DNA of 64,000 nucleotides from Spinacia oleracea (GCF_020520425.1 NC_079492.1:58899042-58963041); one strand, 5' to 3'; counted from the stretch's first letter, positions 22,280-33,239 are shown. Notes: generated by a model from the sequence alone, not told the origin. Translations and numbers: made by a program.

Positions 22280-22745
22280 CTGGAAACCCACAATTAGCAA
22301 AGCAAGACTGGCCGGAATCCCGTATCGATGCCACCCGACGATGACAAGGAAAAACAGGAAAATTAGTTGTTTAGAATTGAGATAAATTAAACTCGTTTAC
22401 AGGTTTCTATCCAAAATCATTTGAGTTTAATTAATTCAGAAAGAATATCCTTTTTCTAATTAAATTCAATCAAGAATCAATTCGTTCATCAATTGAAACC
22501 AACCATTTAAAATTTAAAAACATATTAAACAGAGTAGATGAGGAAGAAGGAGAAGAGTTACATACCTGAGCGGCGGTTTCGGAAGTGTCCACGGCGTGAC
22601 AGAACGGAATGATGAAGGAGAAGGCGGGGAGGAGCGGGGAGGAGCAGACGGTGAGTTTGTTTTTTTTGGGTGTATTGCGAATTGCAGAACGGTGGTGGGA
22701 AAGGGATTCCTAGGGCTTTGTGCTAGTTAGTTATTTCATCCCTTT
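22280..22745 (-). promoter_or_regulatory. Probable 5' leader exons of the CACTA transcript
   Basis: On the minus strand, a C-rich leader-like stretch (about 22740-22566) ends in a good donor CTCAG|GTATGT. A second short stretch ends TTTCCAG|GTATTT at 22280. GC content and strand fit untranslated leader exons of the transposase transcript, which must start near the right end of the element. No TATA box was pinned down. Confidence 0.45.
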
Positions 22746-24239
22746 TTTTTGGAGTTTATTTTTTTAATAACTTAATGTTTTAGGCGGCAAAGTTTTGGAA
22801 ATTCCGCCAAAATGAAAACTAGCTAAAAAGTTATGTTTTTAAAATTTGTTTATAAATAGATGGTAAAATAATTTATTTTCAATTACAATAATAAAAGGAT
22901 TGTAATAATTATAAGTTATACAAGTAAATTAGTTTTCAACCACTAAAAATCTGTTTTAATAATAAAAAAGAATCTAGTCAAAATCAATAATTTCAAATAA
23001 ATGCAAGTGAGTAATCGTTTGAAAAGATATGTAAGACTAAGTTCTACTAATAATATTTGAATTTCCATGTTTGAGATATTTGAATTTCGTTTGTAAATAT
23101 TGGTCACTATGAAAAACTAAGGACCCTAGCTAGATCAATCAAATGAATCATAATATTTTACATATAATTACTACGGTTTTATAACGATATAGTATTTTGT
23201 TCATCTTACTAGGTAAGTCATATGGAATAATTGCACATCATATATAATTTTATTTGTTTATTGCTAAAATTATAGTTTAATTCGGTTAACGTACACGTGT
23301 ATAAATTTGATGTAAGGATGGTTTGTTTTAGTTATAGTTATAGATGTTTACTTATTTCATGAAAAGTAAGTTGAGATCGATAAGTTATAATAATTTCAGA
23401 TAAGTCTGATTAAGATAATTAATAAGGTGTGTTATATTCAACTTTTAACGTATCTGATTTTAAATGGACCTAATTAACATGCATGCATACCTATTAATCA
23501 TAACTTATTAAGTTGTGATTTAAATTTGTACTTGGTCGAATATTAATCAAGCACGAGAAGAATTTACAATTTAACTACTCGATCAAAGTAGAAACCGGTA
23601 CTATCGCACAGTAATTACAATAAGTAATTATATGTACTCCTTACACTCATAGGTTCAATTCTCTACCGTTGAAAAAATTAATACATTAAATCCAGATTTT
23701 CTACTTTGTTATCGTTTTCCCCCTACAACTATATATGTTCCCTATCCGTATATTTTTCTGTAATGCTGCATAGTATGGAATATAAATTATGGAATATAAA
23801 ATATGTATAATTTATGTTTCCACATGACTATAGACTTTATTTAACCTTTATTCATACAATAAGAATTATTTAACTTTTATGATCACAAAAGAATATTACA
23901 ATCACCAAGATCATTTACACACGTTGACCTTTGAATTCTTGCAGATAAGGGTAGTCAAACTTAATGAAATGAACACCTCCTACTTTTAGGTAATTATCAT
24001 AAAAATATATATAATTACCAATTTTCAATAGTAAAAAAACAAGTTTGATGTCATTCTAACAAAATTGTAAGACCACTTGTTTCCCGTGATAATAAATCAT
24101 ATCTATATATGTACGTTATTTTTTCATGTTGCTAAAACTGTTCGAATAACTTTTTAATTTTATCAACGAATTGACAACCAATATATAAAGTTAAATAAGA
24201 TTTAAGGTCATTAATTAGAGAAGCAAACAATAAAGCATA
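22746..24239. other. AT-rich internal spacer of the CACTA element
   Basis: No gene, no tandem array and no inverted ends were recognised. It lies between the leader-like exons and the right subterminal repeats, where the promoter is expected. Confidence 0.4.
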
Positions 24240-25291
24240 AACTTGTTTCTAATGACAACAAAACAAAAATTACTTGCCATGTTTTTGAAAACGGATTCAA
24301 CGAACTTTTTGACCATAACGAAATCTCCATATAATTTAGCAAAGAATTTTAATATAAATTGTTTCTAATGGAAACAAATTAAAAATCTTATGTCATGTTA
24401 GCACCGGATAATAATACAGCTTATTTTCAATGGCAATAAATCAAATCAAACATTTGTTTTCACATTGTATTGCTAAAACTATTTATTTTTTTGCTCTCAA
24501 AAAAAAACTATTTATTTTTTTATCTTTTTTAAAAAATAAATCTGATTCCATGTTTTAGCAACAATAGTTAAGTGGTTGGTTTCTAATGACAACAAATCAA
24601 GTACCCGTTGCCATGTTTTGTTACTAAATGGAAACAAATAAAAATTATGATGCCATCGCGCAACACATAATAAAAATATTGTGTTTCCATTTGCAACAAA
24701 ACAAATACATGTTTCCATAGTTGGTTGCTAAAATTGATTAAACGACGTCCCACGTTTATCGAAATATATACACATAACGTAGCAACAAATTTTAACATAA
24801 CTTGTTTCTAATGGAAACAAAATAAAAATTTGATGTCATGTTAGCAACAGATAGTAAAACAACTTATTTTCAATGGCAACAAATCAAACATTTGTTTCCA
24901 CATTGTGTTGCTAAAACTATTTTTTTTTTAATCTATTTTTTTAAAAATATAATTCCATATTTTAGCAACAAATAGCAATATGACTTGTTTCTAATGGCAA
25001 CAAATCCAGTACTCGTTGCCACGTTTTGTTACTAAATGGAAACAAATCAAAACTATGATGCTATCTAGCAACAAATGTTAAAAATAATTTGTTTCCATTC
25101 GCAACAAATCAAATATATGATGCCATCTAACAATAAATAGCAAGAAAATTGGTTTCCAATGGCAACAAGTAAAAACACGGTTGCTAACATTTGAACTTGG
25201 CAACCAAAAAAACAAAATGGGTTTCTATTTAGCAACAGTACAAAACTTAGTTGCCAAACTTTGTTTCTAAAAGGCTCTCATTTTTGTAGTG
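24240..25291. repeat. Right subterminal repeat region of the CACTA element
   Basis: Dense copies of atggcaacaaat, tttgttgcta, tagcaacaaat and gtttctaatgg-type words occur in both orientations, in clear higher-order repeats of about 230-240 bp. For example, ttgtttctaatggaaacaaa recurs. These are the presumptive TNPA binding sites at the promoter end. Confidence 0.8.
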
Positions 25292-25410
25292 ATATTTATT
25301 CACAATTAGGTGATGGTTAAAGAAAAAGGAAATTACACTAAATGGAAAATTAGTTGTTACATGCATGTAAAGGATAGATGGTTGAAATGTTCCTCTTCCA
25401 TCAAAAATAT

Positions 25411-25672
25411 AATCTCTCCGTTCTTAAATATTAGTGTTGTTTTGACTTTTCAACTCGTTTCAACTTAATATTTAAACGTAAATATCTCCTAATATATATG
25501 TTAAAAAAATATAAAATTTGATATTGTTAAACTACACATTAAGACGAACAAAATAAGATCTCACATGAATATGTTTTGAAATACGTATTGGAAAGAAATT
25601 AGAAGATTTTCTTCAATTGTGAATAGTGTCAAGATTCCAAATGAGACTAATATTCGAGAACAGAGGGAAAGT
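25411..25672. mobile_element. Decayed Stowaway-like MITE (~260 bp)
   Basis: The left end ctctccgttcttaaatattagt and the right end actaatattcgagaacagag are inverted copies with a few mismatches, next to TA dinucleotides. Exact ends are uncertain by a few bases. An inverted partial copy lies at about 30003-30095 (ttgacactattcacaattga). Confidence 0.7.
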
Positions 25673-25774
25673 ATGAATTATTTTGCAGGTGTTGTATATG
25701 ATTAAATTTAAATGTGAACATTGCCTGATGTATGTATGTTTTATAACGAATTGATTCGTTTGATAGCGAGATAA

Positions 25775-26128
25775 GAGCATGTTCAACCCTGTCTTATCTT
25801 AAGACTTACTTCAGATGCCACATCAGCTTTCTACTAACTTTTAATATTTTTTTATGTGTTAAGACTTGCTAAAATTCAACTAAATTTTTCTCTTCACCCC
25901 TAAGACTCAATTAAGATTTCTCAATACATGTACATGACATCACCCACTTTTAGGATGACATCAACCATGTGAGTGTCCAAGTCTTAAATTGAGTCTTGAA
26001 AAATCAAGACTCCACTTAAAACTTTGTTAAGACAAAAGGAGATAAATGGGTGAAATTATAGAAGTCTTGTCTTAAAATAATTTTGATGATATCATTCCAA
26101 GTCTTAAGACTTAGGGCTGATCTTGCTC
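25775..26128. mobile_element. Tourist/PIF-Harbinger-type MITE, 354 bp
   Basis: Ends GAGCATGTTCAACCCTG and the inverse of GAGCAAGATCAGCCCTAAG are flanked by TAA on both sides (25772-25774 and 26129-26131), the 3-bp target typical of PIF/Harbinger. The interior repeats taagactt/aagtctta words. Non-coding. Confidence 0.8.
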
Positions 26129-26264
26129 TAAGACGTATGACGATGTGCCGCATATTGAGGATAAATTTAACCAATAAATTAATTAACTCACTCGTGTGAG
26201 AGGCCGATAAGGGCAGAAAGTTAAGAAATGGGTAGAAAAATATGCCTAAAATAGAAAAATTTCA

Positions 26265-26785
26265 GAACACCCAGAGTAGTTACCCGAATCCGACCCGAAA
26301 ATACTGGGTCTTGAATAAGATTTTTTGACCCGTAATCCGATTTTGTCCGAATCCGAACAATCCGAAAAGTTATGTGTCAAAACCCGACCAAACCCGTTTT
26401 TGACCCGACCGATTGAAAATCATCGTATTTATAGTAATAAATGAGATTATGAGAAAATTTAAGCATAATAAACGCATTATTTTTACCATTGTTGTGTGTA
26501 ATATGATTTTAATTTGAATTATACGCCATATAAGGTTGAATTTGACTAAATATAAACTTGTGTAGAAAAATTTGTTAATTTGTGCCCATATTTTGTATAT
26601 TTATCACCTAAATTAATGAAAATATAATGCGCGTTTTAAAATCTCTCAACCCGTTGGGTCGACCCGAACCCAAAAGTTATGGGTCTTGAACAAGCATTTG
26701 TAAACCCGAACCCGAAAGTGACTGACCCGAACCCGAAAATAATTTTTCACATCCCGACCGGACCGACCCGTTTGACAGGTCTAAA
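26265..26785. repeat. Dispersed repeat rich in acccgacccgaa motifs
   Basis: Both edges are dominated by cccgaa/gacccg words (gacccgaaaatactgggtct near 26293; gacccgaacccgaaaataat near 26724), with an AT-rich centre. The right edge ends acccgtttgacaggtcta. It looks like a plant repeat with CG-rich ends, but I could not define matching termini or a target duplication, so its class is open. Confidence 0.45.
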
Positions 26786-26944
26786 TGCAAGTATAGTACG
26801 TTGATAAAAACAAATGGATGTGGAAGATGGTGGAGATCGATGTTAAGTAAAAACACAAGGACCTTTATTTAGATGCATAAAATGTAAAAGAAAGATACAT
26901 GAAGGAAATAGAAAAGCAAGCGAGAACTAGAAAATGATATTTTC

Positions 26945-27057
26945 AGTCGAAAAGTAGATTTTGGCACTCTAATCACAAAGAGGAGCAGAGTGCCAAAATA
27001 AAACTGAGGGCAGAGTGTCAAAATGAATACCTGAAGAACAACATATAGGGAGCTTGA
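26945..27057 (+). repeat. First part of the segment duplicated at 8690-8907
   Basis: It carries tcacaaagaggagcagagtg and cagagtgtcaaaatgaata, matching 8715-8765. The segment resumes at 28576-28650 after the MULE insertion. See the entry at 8685. Confidence 0.6.
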
Positions 27058-27066
27058 TTAATTAAT

Positions 27067-28566
27067 CGGAAATTTCATGAAATGCCCTCGAGTTTTGCCA
27101 TAATTCACCAAACGCCCATCAAGTTTCAATAATTCATAAAATACCCCTCACAATTCGTACAAATACCCAACATACCCTTACTAATAACGGGCCGTTAGTC
27201 CGCCGTTAGCCAAGTTTCCAATTCACCCAAATGCCCCTATTCTGAAACTTATTTCACCAAATGCCCCTAGTAGGAAACTTATTTTACCAAATGCCCCAAA
27301 TTTAAATATAGCTATTCTGATGTTCCGACAACTAGTTTTTGTGTTTGAAAAGTGGTTCTTGGTCATGGTTGGCTATAAAAACCCCTTTGCTGAATGGTTC
27401 TTGTATTTTAGATGTTATTTTACTTTACTTTGCTAATTTCATAAGATTTGTGTCATGAGTTTTCTTTCAAAATCATCTTCCACACCCAATGAGTCCACAT
27501 ATATTAGGGTACCTAACAAATTTTGTTATTGTGGTAGGAATGGAGGTTGAAGTGGTGTTCCACAAGCTCTTCTGGATAGCTGTTAATGCTTTTTGGGGTA
27601 GTTTTTTGCACATCTGTTTTGATCTTGCACATATTCATTGAGTAGAAAATAACATTAAATGTAGTTGGTGCAAAGATGTTTTGTAAGTGAAGCTAAAAAC
27701 AGAAATGCTTCCCAGTTTGGTATTTTGTGCAGATTATGCAACATCAATTATTTATGAAATGTGAATTTGTTTCTCATTACTTGTGTTTACTTCATGATTA
27801 CAAACAGTAAAATTACAAACATCAATATCCCCATTTGTATTACAACTTTGCCTACTTTTTGTTGTTGTTTTAGCTTCTTCTTCATTTGCTTCAATTCTTC
27901 TTGCATCTTACTGTTTCGCCTGTTTTCAATACTTTCTCCTTCGCCTAAGCTTCCCCCGCATTGTCCTTCGTGTTGTTGCCCCTTGTTTTTTTGCTCAACT
28001 ACTCCCTTTCACCATCTTAGATTGTTTCAAGGATCACACTTGTAGTACAACCTTTGTGGATTGAGTGTTGTATCAAAACTTCGAATGACAAATTTCCTAC
28101 CACAATGACAAAAATTGGTAGGTACTCTAGTATATGTGGACTCATTGGGTTTGGATGATGATTTTGAAAGAAAACTCATGACAAAAATCTTATGAAATTA
28201 GCAAAGCAAAGCAAAATAACATCTAACTTACAAGAACCATTCAGCAAAGGGGCTTTTATAGTCAACCGTGACCAATAGCTACCTTTCAAACACAAAAACT
28301 AGTCGCTGAAACATCAAAATAGCTATACTTAAGTTTGGGGCATTTGGTGAAATAAGTTTCACAATAGGGGCATTTGGTGAAATAAGTTTCAGAATAGGGG
28401 CATTTGGGTGAATAGAAAACTTGGCTAACGGCAGACTAACGTTCCGTTATTAGTAAGGGTATGTTGGGTATTTGTACGAATTGTGAGGGTATTTTATGAA
28501 TTATTGAAACTTGATGGGCGTTTGGTGAATTATGGAAAAACTCGAGGGCATTTCATGAAATATCCG
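27067..28566 (-). mobile_element. Mutator-like element (MULE) with ~470-bp inverted arms, 1,500 bp
   Basis: Long inverted arms (27067-27540 and 28566-28096) begin CGGAAATTTCATGAAATGCC and are inverse copies over about 470 bp. The element is flanked by the perfect 9-bp target duplication TTAATTAAT (27058-27066 and 28567-28575), the Mutator hallmark. It has no transposase. Its passenger is a GRF zinc-finger gene on the minus strand. The first ~30 codons of that gene lie inside the right arm, so the left arm carries an inverted copy of the same gene start. Confidence 0.9.
27787..28179 (-). pseudogene. GRF-type zinc-finger protein with coiled coil and membrane helix, two in-frame stops
   Basis: From the ATG at 28179 one frame of 130 codons runs to a TAA at 27787, broken only by TGA at codons 51 (28029-28027) and 57 (28011-28009). 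Residues 24-48 show the GRF zinc-finger pattern CHCGR ... NPQRLYYKC, and the two TGA codons stand where Trp or similar residues would be expected (DP-stop-NNLRW-stop-KG). Then come a Gln/Gly linker, a coiled coil at about 91-109 (MQEELKQMKKKLKQQQ), and a hydrophobic C-terminal helix (MGILMFVILLFVIM). This order is common in plant GRF proteins. Its function is nucleic-acid binding by family inference; here it is inactivated. The left arm of the host MULE repeats the first ~28 codons on the plus strand (CYCGR), ending at a stop near 27550. Confidence 0.82.
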
Positions 28567-28659
28567 TTAATTAATTGAAGTACAACTAATGAATACATTA
28601 CTAATTAGGTCCTTTTCTCGAGATGGATCGATGTTTAGTAACGGTACCACTTTGATGAA

Positions 28660-29225
28660 TTAATGGCAAAGTGAAGGTTCGTTAAAGAAGAGTTCACAAT
28701 ACCAATTACAACATTGGAGGTTCATGAAACACTGGCCTCTAGTACCTGGAGCCATACATTGAACTGTCCCCATCTGTCTCGCGATAGTGTAAGCAACCAT
28801 GGCTTCTTTCAACCCATCAACGCTTCTGCTCGAAACGAGTTGGTTGTGATAAGCATTTGCATTATTATTTTTGTTATTATCAATATTACTATTAGGTAGT
28901 ATTTCTTGTTTAAGAGGACCACGTAGTAGCTCTATGTTACTTCCCTCTTCAATTTCTCGTACCATCATAACCTCGTCACTCACTCTGCCTTCTGCTTGGA
29001 TTCTTCCCATTACTGTGGTCTGTGGGACCTATTTTGTACATCAAATTCTCATCATTAGCTACCATAATGTATGAAATCGACGTTAAAAACTTAATTAAAC
29101 AGTACAGTACTACGTAAATAGTAAATAGTAAATAGTAAAAAGTAAATAATAATTATTTATATACCTGCTATAGCCAACATCAAAACTGCAAAGAGTGCCA
29201 TGGATGAAATTGACTGCTTCGCCAT
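28660..29225 (-). CDS. Secreted six-cysteine (cystine-knot type) antimicrobial-like peptide precursor, two exons
   Basis: Exon 1 (29225-29165) encodes a signal peptide MAKQSISSMALFAVLMLAIA. Exon 2 (29012-28660) joins in phase if the acceptor is gaccacag|TAATG, giving 137 residues. The predicted precursor has a signal peptide to about residue 28. An Asn-rich, acidic propeptide follows (to about residue 100). The C-terminal domain has cysteines at 106, 115, 121, 122, 126 and 136 (C-x8-C-x5-CC-x3-C-x9-C). This is the knottin arrangement, similar in order to the six-cysteine antimicrobial peptides known from Caryophyllales (Mirabilis and Phytolacca types), but with different loop lengths and a long propeptide. 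A TATA box sits ~88 bp upstream of the ATG. An upstream AG (29030-29029) would give the wrong frame. Likely secreted; antimicrobial activity is inferred. It is the only intact-looking host gene in the window. Confidence 0.72.
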
Positions 29226-29311
29226 TCTCTAACTTTTTTTTTCCTTTCTTTTTTGCACTTTATTATATATTTTGATTGATGAGGATGAAGAATTGCAACT
29301 CTAAGTGTCAT

Positions 29312-29321
29312 CTATTTATAC
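29312..29321 (-). promoter_or_regulatory. TATA box of the six-cysteine peptide gene
   Basis: The minus-strand GTATAAATAG lies 87-96 bases upstream of the ATG at 29225, a normal plant spacing with a ~60-base leader containing caatcaaaatatataataaa. Confidence 0.7.
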
Positions 29322-29728
29322 TACTCATATACGGAGTATTCTACAATATCCACATTAACCAAATTAATTAATTAGGCTACTCTCTTCAGTTTTTAACAAA
29401 ATATCTATAGTATAGACTCAAATTAGTATCGTTATTTTCTGATTCACGTTGTTGCTTTAAAGTAATGAAATTTTTTGTAAAATGTTTCTTGGAAACTCCT
29501 AAGAGCCACCCGCCTAATACTTGTTTAATTATATCTCGATCTCTTTACTGATTCACGTTATTTCTTTAATCAAATATATTTCCTTAATGCATGGAGTAGC
29601 TTTGACTTCCAAGTTCCAATAATGATACGGTTTATACCAGTATTGCCGACTTAATCACTGACATTTCATAGTCTAGATCGATAAGTATGCACTCTTTCCG
29701 GTTTTTTTATTTGCAAAATCATACTCTA
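29322..29728. other. Upstream region of the peptide gene, no feature seen
   Basis: AT-rich promoter-side sequence without transposon ends. It may hold regulatory sites, but none can be named from sequence alone. Confidence 0.4.
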
Positions 29729-30100
29729 CTGCTCCCTCCGTTCCTAAATAACTGTCACATTTGGGATTCGGCGCGGTAATTAATAAAATTGTAAAGTGTG
29801 TAAGAGTTAATGATTGGGAATGTTTTTTTTGGGAAAGGATAAAGTAGATAATTGTTTAATTCAATATCTCTTTTTTTTAGAAATATTTAACATAAATTAT
29901 ACGGAAAAGCCAGGAATACAAAATGGTGTATAAGTGCATCTTGTATACCACCATTTATATTTTGACACCTCGTTATTCTACTAAGAAAAGAGGAGGAAAT
30001 TAAAAATAACATACTCCATTTTGGAATCTTGACACTATTCACAATTGAAAAGAATCTTCTAATTTATTTTCAATACGTATTTCAAAACATATATGCAGAT
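29729..30100. mobile_element. Cluster of truncated MITE fragments
   Basis: 29731 begins gctccctccgttcctaaata and has the left end of a Stowaway, but no right end. 29918-30010 (gtgcatcttgtataccacca, atattttgacacctcgttat) is a diverged copy of the left end of the large element at 31197. 30003-30095 is an inverted partial copy of the MITE at 25411. All are fragments. Confidence 0.6.
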
Positions 30101-30108
30101 AAGTAGTA

Positions 30109-31142
30109 CTCCCTCCGTCTCTTTTTGTTCTTTACGTTTTTACTTTTTTAGTGTCTCAAAATGTCCTTACATTTCCTTTTATATTATCACATAAATTCTT
30201 TAATATTCTATCAAAATTTGTGTCAAATGATTATTTTAACCAATTAAATTAATTGGGTCATTTAATTTCTTACATTATTCCATTGGGACATTAATTTTTT
30301 GTCATTTCTCAATATCAGACTTTTGATAAAAAGTGAATAAATGTTATTTTTCTTGTTTAAATAAAGTAATAGAGGAATCACAATACACATTAATCTATAC
30401 TATTATTAAAACTCAACGGCATTTCATGCCATTCCGCCACATGTCACCATCATTAGATGGCAAGTGAAATGGCACCAAGTCATAGTCATATTGACATATA
30501 GTATTTTCTTACAAAAACATGAAGAAATGCAAATGTCAATGCTTGAACCCATGACCTCGTGTTCATGAGCTAGAACTTTAACCACTAATCCCATTACACA
30601 ACTTATGACACTTAAGCAATTCAAAACATATAAGTTATGTTTATTAATAACTTGTATTAAAAATTTATTTACTACCATAATTATACATTTTAATTTTTTT
30701 TTTATGAAACTAAACTATACTTACATTTTTTTCATTTATATTTTCATTTAGGTTCATTTACCATTATGTTTTGTTAGAATGCAAATTCATTTACATTTAC
30801 TTAGACCTATAAAAAAGAGTAATTGCAATTTACACGTAGAAAAAGATTACTCTATGTTTAATTTAAATTTAGTTTACTAAGATATTTAAACAAATTCTAT
30901 ATTGAATCACCCTTACATAAATAAAATATAAAGATAAATTATGCACAAATACTTAACTCATAATATATGTAAGTATTTAAATATCAAACTATTGTAATTA
31001 TTTTTATTTAACTCAAATTTTATCAAGATCAATTCTCAAATTACGTACAATCACCGGGGTATCGCCGGATGGCAATAACTAGTTAGTCGTTAAAACGCGT
31101 GCAAAATAACAAACGTAAAGAAAAAAAATAAAGACGAGAGAG
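30109..31142. mobile_element. Stowaway-type MITE interrupted by a Helitron
   Basis: The left end CTCCCTCCGTCTCTTTTTG + TTCTTTACG matches the inverse of the right end aaacgtaaagaaaaaaaata + aagacgagagag at 31111-31142. TA precedes the left end; the right-hand TA appears mutated to TT. Without the 689-bp Helitron the element would be about 345 bp. Confidence 0.75.
30394..31082 (+). mobile_element. Non-autonomous Helitron, 689 bp
   Basis: The 5' end TCTATACTATTATTAAAAC is the usual plant Helitron start, preceded by A. The 3' end is CTAG followed by T, with a hairpin CCGGGG-TAT-CGCCGG (31054-31068; four paired bases, one mismatch, one more pair) about 10 bases inside. Insertion between A and T without a target duplication is diagnostic. 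Non-coding. It contains a tRNA-like stretch on the minus strand (ggattagtggttaaagttct ... catgggttcaagc, about 30536-30600). Confidence 0.85.
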
Positions 31143-31299
31143 TTAAAAATACTGACATTAATCAATGAGATCGGTAGTCTACATAGGATATGGCTAGGAG
31201 TACACAAGGTGTGTAAGAGCATCTTACACACCACCACTTATATTTTGACACCTCATAAATCCCACTAAAAAAAGAGAGGGAAACCAAAAATAAAATGCA

Positions 31300-31545
31300 G
31301 ATTTTGGGCGGTTCTTTTTTTCACCAAAATGCGCCATAACCATCTTCAGAGCGGGATAATTTTGATTGAGCGCCAAAATTATCGCCTCTTTCAAGCTTTC
31401 ATCTTTTTCTCCTTCTTTCAGTTTCATCATGGATTTTGGTTGAGCGCCAAAATTATCCACAAGTAAATGTAAATGGCATCTCACCTCTTTCAAGCTTTCA
31501 TCTTTTTCTCCTTCTTTCAGTTTCTACCATTACAGGTTATTTTTT
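31300..31545. repeat. Direct duplication of ~70 bp with a spacer
   Basis: gagcgccaaaattatc followed by cctctttcaagctttcatct and ttttctccttctttcagttt occurs at about 31370-31430 and again at 31443-31525. The minus-strand 89-residue frame here (LKEGEKDESLKE) is built on this duplication. It could be a captured fragment but is not recognisable. Confidence 0.55.
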
Positions 31546-33239
31546 AAAAAATTATATTTCATCCTCATTTACATACATAAATCGTGGAATAAATTTCGAA
31601 TGGTATTGAGTTTGTGTGTTTAATCGACGTTTGTAACATATAAATTGGATATTAAATGGCGAGCCCAGCCATAGAAATTCTCCTCCATTTTTACTGAGAT
31701 TTTAGTGTTGTTATATTTGTTAAAAACCAGATTTGACAACTACAACGGCGAACACTATTTCCGGCACTCCACATTGCCATTGATGGGTGAGTTTGTATAT
31801 TTTATTATCTCTTATTTCTTGTTTACACTGAAATTGTTGAGTTGATCGATTATATCTGTGATGTTGTGTTAAAAGAAAGCTGAAAATTGTTGTTGCATTG
31901 AAGGTGTTCGACAAAATGCTTAAATGAAAATGTCTTGAATTTTCTTTCAACTATTTATGTATTACTACTGTTTTTGTTTTTGTATCCGATTTGGGTTGTC
32001 AAATTTTCATTGAGATTGAAATTTCAAGTACTAGTCTTATAGCTAAATTCACCAATGGTGACATTTTTCTTCGTATATCTAAGAAGAATGTCAATAGCTG
32101 ATTTTTGTTGTTGATGGAAACGGAATTTTTAACATTGTCATTGAAAATTTGATTGTTACTTAAGCGAATTTGTGAATGAAATTTTGATGCCTTCCATTTC
32201 TGAATCTGAGAACCGAGGAGTGTAAAGTCAAAGCCAAGGAAACTACGTTATCAACCATAATTTCCTATATAATGCTTGTGAAAACCTCCTACATGTTTGA
32301 GGGAAGGAAATTGGTCATTTTGCCAGCTTGCTAATGAAGTATTGGAGTTATAGTTAAGGGATATACAGGGTGCATTAGGTCCCGAGTCTCGATTCTTTGT
32401 AGTGTTCATCGTTTTCACTTTATTTAGCATGTCTCAATGATAATGATATCATTTCCTGCCTAGATCATGGGTGAAGTTCGAGATTGCTTCATCTTTGTTC
32501 TTATTCCCCTTGGGAGATGAGAGGCAAGAGTGGAGTAATATTTTTTTTGTGCACTAGTAGAGTGGCCAACTCTAACCGTGTTGGTGGGTATCATAGTGTC
32601 TAGCCTCTTGACGGATTTGGTGTCTCCGTCATAGATTCAGATGATCCAAATTTCCAGCCAGAAGATATTGTTTCAGGATTTACAGGGTGGGAGGAATTAA
32701 ATGGGTTTATAAAAGGTTTTTGTCTACACACTTTTTATATATTCTATGCTTATGCAAATCTTTACAACCACCACTCCACCAGTAAGTACTCCATATACCT
32801 ATGGGAATGATGGACATAAGTACTTACTTGCAGGGGTTGGAAATTAAAACTTCAAAACAAAGTTTTTAACTTGTTGCTTTTGTGTTTCTACAGGTTGTGT
32901 TGTGGGCGTTTCTGATGTGTTGCCAGCAGTTAGATTAGGTGTAGATGGTGTTGGTTAGGTTGTTGGTTCTGGAGCTTGTGATGCGTTAATAAATTTGATA
33001 TATATACACCGGAGGTTCAATCACTAGAGCTTGAGCAACGGCATTTCTGCTCATATTGTCTTTTGTTGAGATGATGCATGTAAATGTCTATTGCGCTGTT
33101 TGTTGTTTTAATCGGTTTTGGGCTTTACTTTTGGTTCATGGTTGAGAAATGAAACGTTTATCTATGTGTAATTGTCTATGAGAAAGGTTTACAAAAATGC
33201 AATTAATAGAAGATTAGAAGTGTAATTTTTTTTTTTTTT
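31546..33239. other. Interior of the large element, no gene identified
   Basis: Contains scattered exon-like pieces (for example around 32560-32690 with tcagatgatccaaatttcca) but no frame longer than ~75 codons and no recognisable domain. Confidence 0.35.

Larger units (their letters stand above)
8948..25291 (-). mobile_element. Complete CACTA (En/Spm) transposon, 16,344 bp
   Basis: The left end CACTACAAAAT and the right end TTTTTGTAGTG are inverted copies, flanked by the 3-bp target duplication ATA (8945-8947 and 25292-25294). Both ends are followed inward by hundreds of bases of subterminal repeats built from taGCAACa/tGTTGCta words. The coding genes (TNP2, then TNPA) run on the minus strand, so the functional 5' end is the right end. 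Both genes carry a disabling mutation, so this copy cannot move by itself, although its ends look usable by a partner transposase. Additional passengers are a PPR fragment and a possible second captured exon. Confidence 0.93.
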
